Assembly (NCBI GenBank): GCA_011523725.1
Contig: WTGD01000065.1
Coordinates: forward strand, 1 to 22,122
Reading direction: 5' to 3'
Origin: Nitrospinota bacterium
GTDB taxonomy: Bacteria; UBA8248
Length of the DNA: 22,122 nt
Shown: one piece after another, positions 21,683-22,122 of the stretch
Position numbering within the stretch: the first letter of the stretch is position 1
Layout of the letters: each line of letters opens with the position of its first letter
Translations under genes and position numbers: made by a program
The notes under the pieces: generated by a model
What the model saw: only the letters and a program-made list of their open reading frames with translations
What the model was told of the DNA's origin: nothing
Database searches by the model: none

Positions 21683-22122
21683 CGTGTGTCCCCCATCGTT
21701 CCTCAATCTCACTCGTCAGGCGTCATCGGTGGATATGTAATGCGACGCCAAGCAGTTTACAAACCGGGGCGATGGTTGTCATCCGGGGAATCGGGTGGGG
21801 CGAAAGCGGTGTTGCTGCTGAACGATTCCTCTTTTCATTGGGTTGTTGAAAAAGTCTTCCAGGGGTAGTGATGTCTCGAAGAGCGTCGTCCAATGCGGGA
21901 AGGTGGTTTTGCCCTTCGCTTTTGATCGTCATTCCGGCGCATACCGGAATCCAGGGACTTTGCTTTTTTTTCTTCCGTATTACCGCCAATGAGTGGGGGA
22001 TGAACAACCGGAGCGCCGCCAATCTCATCGGCTCTGGATTCCGGCTTTCGCCGGAATGACGACGGTGGGCGGTTCTAACCGATGAGGAAGGAATCGACGG
22101 AGCGAGAAGAGGTTTTTCAACA
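21683..22122. other. Non-coding end of window with dispersed hairpins
   Basis: No credible gene was found. The stretch contains a GTTGTTGAAAAAGTC motif (about 21841-21857), the inverted hairpin pair at 21927-22063, and a GGTTTTTCAACA motif at the extreme right end. The same TTTTTCA-CA motif is seen at 105-116 and 12711-12722. Confidence 0.55.
21927..22063. repeat. Inverted pair of GTCATTCCGG / CCGGAATGAC hairpin repeats
   Basis: The left unit (21927-21956) reads CGTCATTCCGG, then CCGGAATCCAGGG. The right unit (22034-22063) reads CTGGATTCCGG, then GCCGGAATGACGA, the mirror image. Together they bound a 137-bp segment, as if it were one larger palindromic element. A single unit occurs at 12657-12683. 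Confidence 0.75.

Noticed and set aside
21723..22028. 101-codon minus-strand frame at the right end
   Set aside because: Part of its translation comes from the dispersed GTCATTCCGG hairpin repeat, which commonly produces false ORFs.
1..22122. Insertion sequence or prophage genes
   Set aside because: No transposase, integrase or phage structural protein was recognised; the repeats seen have no coding capacity.

Overview
The window is bacterial chromosomal DNA: short intergenic gaps, Shine-Dalgarno sites and no introns. Most of it is GC-rich, and it carries many short GC-rich dispersed palindromes and inverted-repeat elements. No rRNA, tRNA or other marker gene was found, so taxonomy is open. 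The mix of creatininase, crotonase/CoA-ligase, M20 peptidase, cupin and DoxX genes would fit an uncultured, metabolically broad Gram-negative lineage (deltaproteobacteria-like or Tectomicrobia-like). That placement is a guess.

Layout. Bases 1-206 hold the end of a dispersed inverted-repeat element. Then come a creatininase-family amidohydrolase and a VOC-family protein (both minus). A small AT-richer plus-strand unit follows (81-aa orphan plus a DUF2335 membrane protein) behind a visible promoter. A minus-strand operon (5699 down to 2452) encodes crotonase, AMP-dependent acyl-CoA ligase and a second, divergent crotonase. A strong hairpin separates it from an alpha/beta hydrolase (5954-7138), whose paralogue lies at 9272-10447. 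Between the paralogues are an orphan FitA-like antitoxin, a frameshifted DUF429-like gene and a dense repeat patch with a perfect 187-bp tandem duplication. From 10624 to 15137 there are an M20 peptidase, a cupin, a SAM methyltransferase, a TVP38/TMEM64 membrane protein and a DoxX protein. A further repeat patch lies at 12556-12903. A Phd/PIN toxin-antitoxin pair with a clear palindromic operator (15399-16142) follows.

The most interesting part is a compact, plus-strand, AT-richer four-gene unit at 16532-21143. It encodes a DndC-type sulfurtransferase, a DUF262+DUF1524(HNH) protein like GmrSD/SspE effectors, a small GIY-YIG nuclease and a DndB-type DGQHR protein. The genes overlap by 4 bp or are separated by 1 and 10 bp. 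This combines parts of two DNA phosphorothioation systems (Dnd and Ssp) without DndD, DndE or a cysteine desulfurase nearby. It is the best candidate for an undescribed, or at least non-canonical, phosphorothioate-type defence system. A 10-codon ORF start just downstream, cut off near a palindromic repeat, raises the alternative that the operon once continued.

The window ends with an orphan MNT-type nucleotidyltransferase and another inverted pair of dispersed hairpins. Dispersed repeats border or truncate several genes, so they appear to have shaped the locus.
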